NCBI RefSeq assembly: GCF_900167055.1
Contig: NZ_FUXP01000006.1
Span: forward strand, 62,001 to 126,000
Reading direction: 5' to 3'
DNA length: 64,000 nt
Source of the DNA: Lysobacter spongiicola DSM 21749
Lineage (GTDB): Bacteria; Pseudomonadota; Gammaproteobacteria; Xanthomonadales; Xanthomonadaceae
Both the position numbers and the translations under genes were made by a program. The first letter of the stretch is position 1. Every line of letters begins with the position of its first letter. Of this stretch, positions 1 to 9,247 are shown piece after piece. A model generated the notes under the pieces. The model searched no databases and was not told the DNA's origin. It was given only the letters and a program-made list of their open reading frames with translations.

Positions 1-270
<270 letters not shown>

Positions 271-333
271 GCCGCGCAGGATATCAAGCGGGGCTCGTTG
301 CCGTATCGGACAACTCCCGCTGGAGGGGCAGGA

Positions 334-915
334 TTACTGCAGCAGCGAGCGCAGCATCCAGGCGTATTTCTCGTGGGTCTGCAGGCGCTGGGTCAGCAGG
401 TCCACGCTGGGGTCATCACCGGCATCGTCGGCGGTCCGCAGCACCTTGCGGGCCGAGCGGCACACCGCTTCGTTGCCGACTACCAACTGGCGCACCATCT
501 CGCGCCAGTCGGGAGCTTCCGAGAGTCCGGGCTCTTCGGCGATGGACGACAGCCGGATGAACTCGGCATAGGAGCCCGGCGCGTTGAAGCCCAGTGCGCG
601 GATGCGCTCCGCGATGTCGTCCAGCGCCGTCCACTGCTCGGTGTACTGCTCCTCGAACATCACGTGAAGGGCGTTGAACATCGAGCCGGTCACGTTCCAG
701 TGGAAGTTGTGGGTCTTGAGGTACAGCGTGTAGGCGTCCGCCAGGAAAACCGACAGGCCGTCGGCGATCGTCTTGCGATCCTTGCCACCGATCCCGATAT
801 CGATCTGCGGCGCGCTGGAACCGGGGCCCGGCGACGCCGCGGCATGTACCTTTCCGGTGCTGCCCTTGGTGCTCTTTCCGGTCTTGGGTTTCACTGCCTT
901 GCTGGTCTTCGCCAT
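334..915 (-). CDS. dps: Dps-family DNA-binding ferritin-like protein with Lys-rich N-terminal tail
   Basis: A 193-residue protein of the Dps family, which forms dodecamers that oxidise and store iron with hydrogen peroxide and shield DNA during starvation and oxidative stress. The ferroxidase ligands are visible at the conserved spacing: His72 (FHWNV), His84 (ALHVM), Glu88, Asp99 and Glu103 (LDDIAERI). The first 34 residues are a flexible tail rich in Lys, Ser, Thr and Gly, with seven lysines in the first 22 residues; in this family such tails usually bind DNA. The ATG at 915 is preceded by GGGAG at good spacing. It is divergent from hrpA across 94 bases. OxyR control is plausible from family knowledge, but I found no clear OxyR site. 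Confidence 0.92.
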   Translation of the reverse strand: MAKTSKAVKPKTGKSTKGSTGKVHAAASPGPGSSAPQIDIGIGGKDRKTIADGLSVFLADAYTLYLKTHNFHWNVTGSMFNALHVMFEEQYTEQWTALDDIAERIRALGFNAPGSYAEFIRLSSIAEEPGLSEAPDWREMVRQLVVGNEAVCRSARKVLRTADDAGDDPSVDLLTQRLQTHEKYAWMLRSLLQ

Positions 916-1009
916 CTGGTCGCTCCCTTCATGGTCGATGCGGCGACAATAGTCGCGCGGGGTTTCAGTTTGAAATCGTTCTTTTCTTTCCACCTGATCA
1001 ACGGATCCT

Positions 1010-4000
1010 ATGGCTGCCAGCGCTAAGAAGGCGTCACGACGCCGCGCCGCGGTCCCTGCACCGCTGCAGGAGGCACGGCGGTCGATCGATGGCGGACTGA
1101 GCCGGGATCGCGGCCGCCTGCAGGGGTTGTGGGCACGCTGGCGCGACAAGCCCGATGACCAGGCACTGCAGCACAAGTTCGAGCAGGCAGTGGCGACATC
1201 GGTCGCGCGCCGCACCGAACGCGCCGGCCGCCTGCCAGCCGCCCCGGTCGACCCGTCGCTGCCTATCGCCGCCGAGGCCGAGACGATCGTCGAGCTCATC
1301 CGCAAGCACCCGGTGGTGGTGATCGCCGGCGAGACCGGCTCGGGCAAGACCACCCAGATCCCCAAGCTGTGCCTGGCGGCGGGACGCGGCGCGGCCGGCA
1401 TGATCGGCTGCACCCAGCCCCGGCGCATCGCCGCCCGCGCGGTGGCCAAGCGCGTGGCCGAGGAGCTGCAGGTGCCGCTGGGTGGCGCGGTCGGCTACCA
1501 GGTGCGCTTCAGCGAAAGTACCGGGGAAGACACCGCGATCAAGTTCATGACCGACGGCATCCTGCTGGCGGAGATCCAGTCCGACCGCTGGCTGTCGCGG
1601 TACGACACGATCCTGATCGACGAGGCGCACGAGCGCAGCCTCAACATCGACTTCCTGCTGGGCTATCTGAAACAGCTGCTGACGCGCCGCCGCGACCTCA
1701 AGGTCATCGTCACCTCGGCCACCATCGATACCGCCCGCTTCGCCGAGCACTTCTCCGATGCGCCGGTGGTCCAGGTCGAGGGGCGCAGCTTCCCGGTCGA
1801 GGTGCGCTACCGGCCGCTTGAAGGCGAGGGCGAGCGCGAGGGAGAGCGCACGGTCAACGACGGCATCGTCGCCGCCTGCGATGAAATCACCCGTGAGGAT
1901 CCACGTGGCGACGTGCTGGTGTTCCTGCCGGGCGAGCGCGAGATCCGCGACGCCCACCAGGCGCTGGAGCGCCGCAAGTACCGCCATACCGAGGTGCTGC
2001 CGCTGTACGCGCGCCTGTCGGTGCGCGACCAGGACCGCGTATTCAACCCGGGGCCGCAGCGGCGCATCGTGCTGGCCACCAATGTCGCCGAAACCTCGCT
2101 GACGGTGCCGCGGATCCGCTACGTGGTGGATCCCGGGCTGGCGCGGGTGAAGCGCTACAGCCCGCGCGGCAAGCTCGACCGCCTGCACATCGAACCCATC
2201 CGCCAGGCCAGCGCCAACCAGCGCAAGGGCCGCTGCGGGCGCGTGTCCGAGGGCACCTGCTACCGCCTCTACAGCGAGCAGGATTTCGAGTCGCGGCCGG
2301 AGTACACCGATCCGGAGATCCGTCGGGCGGCGCTGGCCGGCGTGATCCTGCGCATGCTCTCGCTCGGGCTGGGCGACATCGAACGCTTTCCGTTCCTGGA
2401 GCCGCCCGATCCCCGTGCCATCGCCGATGGCTGGCAACACCTGGCCGAGCTGGGCGCGATCGAGGGGGCAGGCGGGGATGCGCGGAGCCTCACCGCTACC
2501 GGCAAGTTGATGGCGCGCATGCCGATCGACGTCAAGCTGGCCCGCATGCTGGTGGCCGCCAACGCCCGCGGTTGCCTGCGCGAGATGCTGGCGATCGCCG
2601 CCTTCCTCGGCATCCAGGATCCGCGCGAGCGTCCACCGGACCAGCGCGCCGCGGCCGACAATGCCCACGCCCAGTTCGTCGACTACACCTCCGAGTTCGT
2701 CGGCATCCTGAAGTTGTGGGCGGCCTACCAGCAGGCACACGAGGATTCGACGCAGTCGCAACTGCGGCGCTGGTGCGAGAAGAACTTCCTGGGCTTCCTG
2801 CGCATGCGCGAATGGCGCGAGCTGCACCGCCAGCTCAAGCTGATGGCCGACGAGCTGGGCTGGCAGCAGGGGCCGGTACTGGACGAGCTCGATGCGGGTG
2901 CCTACGCCAACCTGCACCGGGCGCTGATCACCGGCCTGCCGGCACAGATCGGGCACCGGATCCCGCCGGCGGACGGCAAGGCGGGCAAGACCGGCAAGAA
3001 GCCGGGCGAGCGCAGGCCGCCGGCGGTCTACGACGGTCCGCGCGGGCGCAAATTCGGGCTGTTCCCCGGTTCCTGGCTGATCCGCAAGCCGCCGCCGTGG
3101 GTGCTGTCGGCCACCCTGCTCGACACCGAGAAGGTCTGGGCGATGACCAACGCATCGATCGAGCCGCAGTGGGCGATCGACGAGCTCGGACATCTGCTGG
3201 CGCGTCGCCACTTCGACCCGCGCTGGTCACGCTCGCAGGGGCGGGTGCTGGGCAGCGAGCAGGTCAGCCTGTTCGGCCTGGTGCTGGCGCCCAAGCGGCC
3301 GGTGCACTACGGCGGCCTGTATCCGGAGGAGAGCCGGGCGATCTTCGTGCGCGACGCGCTGGTCACCGGCGAGATCGACACCCGCAGCGTGTTCCTCAAG
3401 CGCAATCTCGCCACGCTGGAAAAAGCCCGCGAGGAGGAGGCCAAGCAGCGCCGCGCCGGCATCGTCGTGGACGAGGACTGGATGGCGCGCTGGTACCTGG
3501 ACCGGCTGCCGCCGGAGGTCCACAACACGCAGGCGCTGGATGCATGGTTCGGCAAGCTGCCACCACCGGCAAAGGCGTCGCTGGAGTGGTCGCTGGAGGA
3601 CCTGCTGGTCGGTGACGAGACCGACGCCGATCGCTTCCCGCCGGTGATCGAGCTGGGAGAGGCCAGGCTCGCAGTGAAGTATCGGTTCGATCCCGGTGCC
3701 CCGGACGATGGCATGACGGTCGCGGTGCCGTTGCACCTGCTCAACGCGCTCGACCCGGCCCGGCTCAGCTGGCTCGCCCCGGGTTTCGTGGCCGACAAGG
3801 CGGCCGCGCTGATCAAGTCGTTACCCAAGGCCCTGCGGCGGAACTTCGTCCCGGCGCCGGATTTCGCCAGGGCCTTCCAGGAGGCGTACCCCGGGCCGGA
3901 GGCGGATGCCTTCACCGGCACGCTCGCGCGCTTCCTGCACAAGGTCACCGGGACAGCCGTGGCACCCGCCGATTTCGACGAGGCCGCGCTGGAGCCTCAT

Positions 4001-5008
4001 CTGCGTGCCAACCTTCGCCTGCACGACCGCGACGGCCGCACCATCCTGGCCGAATCCAGGGACCTGGACGATTTGCGCGAACGATTCGGCGAACGGGCCG
4101 CGCGCGCCTTTGCTTCGCGCGCGGCTGAAGGCATGGGACGCAGCGGACTGACCGAATTCCCTGAGCAGCCGGTCCCCGAGCAGGTGCCCGGCGCGGCCGG
4201 GGTGCCGGCCTACCCGGCATTGCACGACGATGGCGATAGCGTATCGCTGCAGGTCCATGCGGAACGCGATGCGGCCGCCCACCACCACCCGCGCGGCGTG
4301 CGCAGGCTGCTGTGGCTGGCGCTGGCCGACAAGCGGAAGCAGGCTCGCAAGCAGTTGCCGGTCTCGCCGAAGACGGCGCTGCTCTATGCGGCGATCGAAG
4401 CCGCCGCGCCGCGACAGGGCGAACGCGAAGGCGACCGGCTGCGTGCCGACATCGTCGATGGCGCGTTCTCGGCGCTGGTGCGCGACGGGCTCGGGGACAT
4501 TCGTGATCGGCCCGCCTTCGATCATCGTCGCGACGAGGTGTCGCGCCGACTCTTCCCGGAGGCGATGGAGCGCCTGCAGCAGGCCGAGGCGATCCTGCAG
4601 GCGGTGTCGGAGGCACGTTCGCGGCTGGAGTCGCCGCTGATGGGCTGGGCCACCGCGAACCTGGACGACATGCGGGCACAACTGGCGGCGCTGACGCCGC
4701 CCGGTTTCCTGCGCGACGTGCCGGCGGCAGCGCTGCGCGAATATCCGCGCTACCTGAAGGCGCTGGCATTGCGGGGTGAGCGCGCGCTGCGCGACCCGGT
4801 GCGCGACCAGGCCCGCATGCTGGAGATCAAGCCATTCTCCGATGCCCTGGACGCGGCAGCAGCGCGCGGGGACGCGGACACGCCGGAATGGGCCGCCTTC
4901 CGCTGGGAGCTCGAGGAGCTGCGGGTCTCGATGTTCGCCCAGGAACTTGGCAGCAAGGGCGTGTCGCCGAAGAAGCTGGCGACGCGCCTGGCGCGCCTGC
5001 AGGGTTGA
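1010..5008 (+). CDS. hrpA: ATP-dependent RNA helicase HrpA
   Basis: A 1332-residue DEAH-box (DEAH/RHA family) helicase close in length to E. coli HrpA, a 3'-5' RNA helicase now linked to rescue of stalled ribosomes. Walker A GETGSGKTT is near residue 108, the DEAH box (IDEAHERS) near 204, the SAT motif near 237, and the motif VI region QRKGRCGRVSEG near 403. These are followed by the helicase-associated and OB-fold regions and the long C-terminal DUF3418 domain that marks HrpA rather than HrpB. The start ATG gives MAASAKKASRRR. It is convergent with a small exported-protein gene 39 bases downstream. Several long open frames on its reverse strand are composition shadows. Confidence 0.96.
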   Translation: MAASAKKASRRRAAVPAPLQEARRSIDGGLSRDRGRLQGLWARWRDKPDDQALQHKFEQAVATSVARRTERAGRLPAAPVDPSLPIAAEAETIVELIRKHPVVVIAGETGSGKTTQIPKLCLAAGRGAAGMIGCTQPRRIAARAVAKRVAEELQVPLGGAVGYQVRFSESTGEDTAIKFMTDGILLAEIQSDRWLSRYDTILIDEAHERSLNIDFLLGYLKQLLTRRRDLKVIVTSATIDTARFAEHFSDAPVVQVEGRSFPVEVRYRPLEGEGEREGERTVNDGIVAACDEITREDPRGDVLVFLPGEREIRDAHQALERRKYRHTEVLPLYARLSVRDQDRVFNPGPQRRIVLATNVAETSLTVPRIRYVVDPGLARVKRYSPRGKLDRLHIEPIRQASANQRKGRCGRVSEGTCYRLYSEQDFESRPEYTDPEIRRAALAGVILRMLSLGLGDIERFPFLEPPDPRAIADGWQHLAELGAIEGAGGDARSLTATGKLMARMPIDVKLARMLVAANARGCLREMLAIAAFLGIQDPRERPPDQRAAADNAHAQFVDYTSEFVGILKLWAAYQQAHEDSTQSQLRRWCEKNFLGFLRMREWRELHRQLKLMADELGWQQGPVLDELDAGAYANLHRALITGLPAQIGHRIPPADGKAGKTGKKPGERRPPAVYDGPRGRKFGLFPGSWLIRKPPPWVLSATLLDTEKVWAMTNASIEPQWAIDELGHLLARRHFDPRWSRSQGRVLGSEQVSLFGLVLAPKRPVHYGGLYPEESRAIFVRDALVTGEIDTRSVFLKRNLATLEKAREEEAKQRRAGIVVDEDWMARWYLDRLPPEVHNTQALDAWFGKLPPPAKASLEWSLEDLLVGDETDADRFPPVIELGEARLAVKYRFDPGAPDDGMTVAVPLHLLNALDPARLSWLAPGFVADKAAALIKSLPKALRRNFVPAPDFARAFQEAYPGPEADAFTGTLARFLHKVTGTAVAPADFDEAALEPHLRANLRLHDRDGRTILAESRDLDDLRERFGERAARAFASRAAEGMGRSGLTEFPEQPVPEQVPGAAGVPAYPALHDDGDSVSLQVHAERDAAAHHHPRGVRRLLWLALADKRKQARKQLPVSPKTALLYAAIEAAAPRQGEREGDRLRADIVDGAFSALVRDGLGDIRDRPAFDHRRDEVSRRLFPEAMERLQQAEAILQAVSEARSRLESPLMGWATANLDDMRAQLAALTPPGFLRDVPAAALREYPRYLKALALRGERALRDPVRDQARMLEIKPFSDALDAAAARGDADTPEWAAFRWELEELRVSMFAQELGSKGVSPKKLATRLARLQG

Positions 5009-5012
5009 GCAG

Positions 5013-5036
5013 GGGCGGGGTGGGCTGGACCCGCCC
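5013..5036. terminator. GC-rich hairpin between convergent hrpA and exported-protein genes
   Basis: GGGCGGG (5013-5019) pairs with CCCGCCC (5030-5036) across a 10-base loop, in the 39-base gap between two convergent stop codons. No clear T-run follows on either strand, so this is a weak, possibly bidirectional terminator candidate based on position and pairing only. Confidence 0.3.
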
Positions 5037-5047
5037 TCGCCGTGTTG

Positions 5048-5554
5048 TTACTTGACGCGCTCGACCTTGGCGCGGGTGTTGTAGCCCTCGACCTTCAGGT
5101 ACCAGGCGCTGCCGATCAGGCTGGGCGTGATGCGGACCTGCGGGCTCTCCATGCTCGCGCCCGGAAGTGTCGCGCCATCCACCTGGCGCCAGACCTGTCC
5201 GTTGTCCAGCGTATAGCGGCGGCCCTGCGCGAAGCCTTCGAACGAGCCCTGCAGCCGCGCGGAGATCGGTTCGTCCGAGCCGGAGCCAAACAGTCCGCGG
5301 CTCTCGGTGCGGACCTTGTCCTCGGCCTGCCGCGCCGCCTTGTCGGTCTCCGTCACCAGCGTGCGGTTGAGCCAGGCATTCAGGATTTCCAGTTCGCCCG
5401 CTTCCAGCTTGTCCAGCCCGGCGGCGCGGAACTGTTCGGCCGTCATCTGCTGTTCGATGCGGTTGCCGTCCTGCGCCATCGCCAGCGGAGCGAGCAGCAG
5501 CGTCGCAGCCAGGACAAGGGGGCGAAGCCGGAGTACACGGGAGCTGGAGTTCAT
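5048..5554 (-). CDS. Small exported protein of unknown function
   Basis: A 168-residue protein that I do not recognise. Residues 1-27 form a clear Sec signal peptide (basic start, long Leu/Ala core, cleavage likely after AMA), so the mature form should be periplasmic or secreted. The mature part begins with a helical, charged segment (about 28-75). A second half contains the pattern LQGSFEGFAQGRRYTLDNGQVWRQ followed by short hydrophobic strands, suggesting a small beta-rich domain near the C-terminus. GAGGAA upstream of the ATG is a good ribosome binding site. It is divergent from relA over 70 bases and convergent with hrpA. No catalytic motif is visible. Confidence 0.75.
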   Translation of the reverse strand: MNSSSRVLRLRPLVLAATLLLAPLAMAQDGNRIEQQMTAEQFRAAGLDKLEAGELEILNAWLNRTLVTETDKAARQAEDKVRTESRGLFGSGSDEPISARLQGSFEGFAQGRRYTLDNGQVWRQVDGATLPGASMESPQVRITPSLIGSAWYLKVEGYNTRAKVERVK

Positions 5555-5582
5555 GCGCTGTTCCTCGGGTCGGTTGCTCGCT

Positions 5583-5594
5583 AGTGTAGACACT
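5583..5594. promoter_or_regulatory. Short palindrome in the relA / exported-protein divergent region
   Basis: AGTGT and ACACT arms separated by AG lie in the 70-base region between two divergent starts. The minus-strand reading contains TACACT, a possible -10 element. It may be an operator or part of overlapping promoters; no regulator can be named. Confidence 0.25.
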
Positions 5595-5624
5595 CCCCAT
5601 GTCACCGAAGTACCCACCGTCGCC

Positions 5625-7784
5625 ATGAGTGCGCCGCAGCCTATCGATCCGGGCACCCTGCTGGGCCAGGCGCCGGCGACCTCGATCGCCGCACCGCTGC
5701 TGGCCCGCCTGCGGGAGGCTGCCACTACAGGTGACGTGGCCGCGGACGCGCGTGATGCACCCGGAGTGGTCCAGGCGATGTTGCGGGCGCTGGAACGGTT
5801 GGGGGCCGACGGCGACACCATTGCCGCCGCCGTACTGCACAGCTGGCCACGGTTGCATGCGGCGGTGGCGCAGGATCTCCAGGCGAGCCATCGCGGCATC
5901 ATCGCGCTGGTCGACGGCCAGCAGGCGGCAGGACAGGTCTGGGCCCTGCACGAGGAGCAGGGCGGCAGCGGAGGCAGCGAAGGCCTGCGCAGGCTGCTGC
6001 TGGCGATCGTCCGCGACATGCGCGTGGTGCCGATCCTGCTGGCGCGCCAACTCGCGCGGATGCAGCAGGCGGCGGTACTGCCTGAAGACCAGCGTCGCCG
6101 GCTGGCCGCGCTCACCCGGGACATCCACGCGCCCCTGGCCAACCGGCTCGGCATCTGGCAACTCAAGTGGGAGCTGGAGGACCTCGCCTTCCGCTACCTG
6201 CAACCCGACACCTATCGCCAGATCGCGCGCCTGCTGGACGAGAAGCGCGCGGACCGCGAACGCTACATCGAGCAGGTCAAACAGGTGCTGCGCGAGGCGA
6301 TGGCCGCGCAGGGCATCGATGCCGACATCGCGGGGCGACCCAAGCACATCTACAGCATCTGGAAGAAGATGCAGCGCAAGGGCGTGCCGATCGGGGAGCT
6401 CTACGATCTCCGCGCGGTGCGGTTGCTGGTCGACGACGTCGCCGCCTGCTATGGCGCGCTCGGCGTGGTGCATGCGGCTTGGGCGCCCATCCCCAGCGAA
6501 TTCGACGACTACATCGCCCGCCCCAAGCGCAACGACTACCGCTCGCTGCACACGGCCGTGGTCGGCCCCGAGGGCAAGACGCTGGAGGTGCAGATCCGGA
6601 CGGTGGAGATGCACCGGCAGGCCGAGCTCGGTGTGGCGGCACACTGGAAGTACAAGGAAGGCGGCAGCGGCGGCGATGCAGCGTTCGATCGAAAGATCGC
6701 CTGGATGCGCAAGCTGCTGGAGCCGGCCGGTGACGGCGCGGACGCCGACGACGCGGCACTGGCGGGCGAGCTCGATACCGAGCTGGTGGAGGACCGGGTC
6801 TACGTCCTGACCCCGAAGGGCGAAGTCATCGACCTGCCTGCCGGATCCACGCCGCTCGACTTCGCCTACCGCGTCCACACCGAGGTCGGCCACCGATGCC
6901 GCGGCGCCAAGGTCGACGGGCGCATCGTGCCGCTCGACCACCGCCTGTCGAGCGGGGACCGGGTCGAGATCATGACCGCCAAGACCGGCGAGCCTAGACG
7001 AGACTGGCTGGTGCAATCGAATGGCTTCCTCGCCAGCAGCCGCTCCCGGGAGAAGGTGCGCAACTGGTTCCACAAGCTCGACCGCGGCCGGAACGAAGCG
7101 GCCGGCAAGGACCTGCTCGACCGCGAGCTGCGGCGGCTCGGCCTGCTGGGTGCGGACCTGGCGCCGGCACGCGAGCGTTTCAGCCTGGCCACCGATGGCG
7201 ACCTGCACGTGCTGGTGGGCCTCGGCGACCTGGGTCCGCACCAGGTTGGGCGGGTGCTGCTGGAGCACGAGCGGGCGGAGCGCGCACCGGCGGCGGTGGA
7301 GGCGCCGCGCGCGGCACCGCGGTCGAAACCACCGCGCAAGCAGGGCGACTTCACCGTCGAGGGCGTCGGCAACCTGCTGGTGCAACTGGCGCGCTGCTGC
7401 CAACCGGTTCCCGGCGAAGCGATCACCGGCTACCTCACCCGCGGCCGCGGCGTGACCGTGCACCGCGACGGCTGCAGGACCTTCCAGCGCCTGGCGGCGG
7501 CCCAGCCGCAGCGCGCACTGCCGGTCGAGTGGGGCCGGCCGGCGAAGGGTTACGAAGTAGACGTGGAGCTGATCGCCGTCGACCGCAAATGGCTGTTGAA
7601 AGAGATCACCAATGTCATTGCCCAGGCCAACGTGCAAACCACCGGCATCCATGGCGAAAGCGGGCAGGAGGGCGGTCGGGTCCGGCTGCGAATGCGGCTG
7701 CGGGTCTCGGATTTCGGGGAGCTGTCACAACTGCTGGGCAAGCTGGCGGCCCAGCCGGGTGTCGAGCGGGTGAGGCGCGCCTGA
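5625..7784 (+). CDS. relA: (p)ppGpp synthetase RelA
   Basis: A 719-residue RelA/SpoT-family protein that makes (p)ppGpp from GTP/GDP and ATP on amino-acid-starved ribosomes. The order is a degenerate N-terminal hydrolase domain, the synthetase domain, the TGS domain and a C-terminal ACT domain. The synthetase has the KRNDYRSLHT motif and the LEVQIRT strand; the TGS begins at VYVLTPKGEVIDLPAGST. The hydrolase region reads AAAVLHSWPRL where bifunctional SpoT/Rel proteins have an HD pair (ALLHDVIED), so hydrolysis should be absent and RelA rather than SpoT is the better call. The frame is open further upstream, but the ATG at 5625 gives the usual N-terminus. The stop overlaps the next start by one base (TGATG). 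Confidence 0.94.
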   Translation: MSAPQPIDPGTLLGQAPATSIAAPLLARLREAATTGDVAADARDAPGVVQAMLRALERLGADGDTIAAAVLHSWPRLHAAVAQDLQASHRGIIALVDGQQAAGQVWALHEEQGGSGGSEGLRRLLLAIVRDMRVVPILLARQLARMQQAAVLPEDQRRRLAALTRDIHAPLANRLGIWQLKWELEDLAFRYLQPDTYRQIARLLDEKRADRERYIEQVKQVLREAMAAQGIDADIAGRPKHIYSIWKKMQRKGVPIGELYDLRAVRLLVDDVAACYGALGVVHAAWAPIPSEFDDYIARPKRNDYRSLHTAVVGPEGKTLEVQIRTVEMHRQAELGVAAHWKYKEGGSGGDAAFDRKIAWMRKLLEPAGDGADADDAALAGELDTELVEDRVYVLTPKGEVIDLPAGSTPLDFAYRVHTEVGHRCRGAKVDGRIVPLDHRLSSGDRVEIMTAKTGEPRRDWLVQSNGFLASSRSREKVRNWFHKLDRGRNEAAGKDLLDRELRRLGLLGADLAPARERFSLATDGDLHVLVGLGDLGPHQVGRVLLEHERAERAPAAVEAPRAAPRSKPPRKQGDFTVEGVGNLLVQLARCCQPVPGEAITGYLTRGRGVTVHRDGCRTFQRLAAAQPQRALPVEWGRPAKGYEVDVELIAVDRKWLLKEITNVIAQANVQTTGIHGESGQEGGRVRLRMRLRVSDFGELSQLLGKLAAQPGVERVRRA

Positions 7785-9247
7785 TGCCGGTGGCGCTGCC
7801 TCGATGGCGCGTCGCGCTCGCGATCGCGCTGGGCGCGGGTGGGTTGGTGGGCCTGCTGCTCGCCCGGGAGCCGCTGTCGCACTGGCTGTGGCCCGACACC
7901 CGCCTGGAGCGATTGCAGTCGGAGGCCGAACAGGCGCTGCGGCGCGGGGAGCTCACCCGCGAGGATGGCCGTGGCGCGCGTGAACTGTATGCGGCCGCGC
8001 TGGCCCTCGATCCCGACCGGGCGGGTGCCCGGGAGGGGCTGGCTTCGGTCGGTCGGGCCGCGCTGGAGCAGGCACGCGTGGCCCTCGCGAACGGACGTGA
8101 CGACGATGCCCGGAAGGCGCTGGCCCTCGCCCGCGAGCTGGCGGTGCCGCGCGCGGACGTCCAGGCGCTGGAGCGGGAACTGCGGCGGGGGCGGCCGGAC
8201 AGCGCCCGCCTGGAAGCCTTGCTGGCGGGCGCGCACCGCGCGCGTATCGAAGGCCGGCTGGACGGCGCCCCGGATGCCGCTTTGCCACTCTATCTGCGGG
8301 TGCTGGAGGCCTATCCGAACCACACTCCTGCATTGGAAGGGCGCGAAGACACACTGTCGGACCTCCTGCAGAGCGCTTCGGGTCATCTGGAAGCCGGTCG
8401 CCTGGCCGAGGCCGAGGCACTGGTGCGGCGGGTCCGGGAAGTGGACGGTGGCCATGTCGACCTGCCACGCCTGTTGGCCGTGCTGGCCGATGCCACCGAG
8501 GACCGGCTGGGCCGTGCCGATGCGGACCTGTCCGAAGGACAATTGTCGCGGGCGCTGGAGGGGTACCAGGTGGTCGAGCGGGTCGACCCGCTCGACCTGC
8601 ATGCCGCCCGAGGCCGGATCGAAGTGGCGAACGCCTACGCGGCGCGAAGCGAACGCTACGCCACCGACATGCGTTTCGTCCCGGCCAGGGCGGACCTGCT
8701 GGAGGCACAGGCGATCGCCCCGGATGCTCCGGCGGTGGTGGCGGCGCGCAGGCATCTCGCGGGGGCGCGCCTCGCCCAGGCGACCGGACAGCCCCGGGGG
8801 GCGCTGCGACTGGAGGGCATCATGGAGGCGGCGACCGCGGCCGAAGCCCGCGGAAACATCTTTGCTCCACCCGGCGCCAGCGCCTACGACCACTGGCGGC
8901 AGGCACGTGCGCTGGCGCCGGATGCATCGCCGGTCCGCACGTTCGCGGCCAGACTGCTGCCGCAGGCGCGGCAGTGCTTCGAAGACGCATTGCGCGACAA
9001 CCGGCTGGCCAGTGCCGGCGAATGCCTGGATGCATATGGGCAACTTGAGGTCGATCCGAACACCGTGCGGGCGGCGCGGCGGCGCCTGGCGCAGCGCTGG
9101 ATCGCCGTGGGTGACGAGCGGCTGGGTGCGGGCGAGCTGGCGGTCGCGCGGCGGGCGCTCGATACGGCCCGCGCGCTGGACCCGGCCGCCCCCGGACTCG
9201 ACGCATTCGGCGAGCGCGTGGGCACCGCATCCCGGGCGGTCCGCTAG
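7784..9247 (+). CDS. Membrane-anchored TPR-like protein, unknown function
   Basis: A 487-residue protein with one N-terminal membrane segment (about residues 9-27) followed by a long all-helical region. Repeated patterns such as EDGRGARELYAAALALDP, DAALPLYLRVLEAYP and LSRALEGYQVVERVDP are tetratricopeptide-like, so the domain is probably a periplasmic or cytoplasmic scaffold. No enzyme motif is seen. The ATG overlaps the relA stop (TGATG), so the two are very likely co-translated; whether it has any link to the stringent response is unknown. Its stop codon overlaps the stop of the convergent glycosyltransferase gene in the sequence CTAG (9244-9247). Confidence 0.8.
   Translation: MPVALPRWRVALAIALGAGGLVGLLLAREPLSHWLWPDTRLERLQSEAEQALRRGELTREDGRGARELYAAALALDPDRAGAREGLASVGRAALEQARVALANGRDDDARKALALARELAVPRADVQALERELRRGRPDSARLEALLAGAHRARIEGRLDGAPDAALPLYLRVLEAYPNHTPALEGREDTLSDLLQSASGHLEAGRLAEAEALVRRVREVDGGHVDLPRLLAVLADATEDRLGRADADLSEGQLSRALEGYQVVERVDPLDLHAARGRIEVANAYAARSERYATDMRFVPARADLLEAQAIAPDAPAVVAARRHLAGARLAQATGQPRGALRLEGIMEAATAAEARGNIFAPPGASAYDHWRQARALAPDASPVRTFAARLLPQARQCFEDALRDNRLASAGECLDAYGQLEVDPNTVRAARRRLAQRWIAVGDERLGAGELAVARRALDTARALDPAAPGLDAFGERVGTASRAVR

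Noticed and set aside
943-956. GCGAC-AATA-GTCGC inverted repeat upstream of dps as an OxyR site
   Set aside because: OxyR sites need four spaced ATAG/CTAT-type elements over about 35 bases; only a short five-base pairing is present.
1034-3211. A 725-codon frame on the minus strand opposite hrpA
   Set aside because: It is a composition shadow: hrpA carries all helicase motifs in the plus strand, and the minus frame shows none.
5307-5624. A longer N-terminus for RelA
   Set aside because: The upstream in-frame stretch overlaps the signal-peptide gene on the other strand and does not resemble RelA; the ATG at 5625 gives the usual N-terminus.
4827-7652. A 941-codon minus-strand frame across relA and the exported-protein gene
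   Set aside because: It spans two genes clearly coded in other frames and has no domain of its own.
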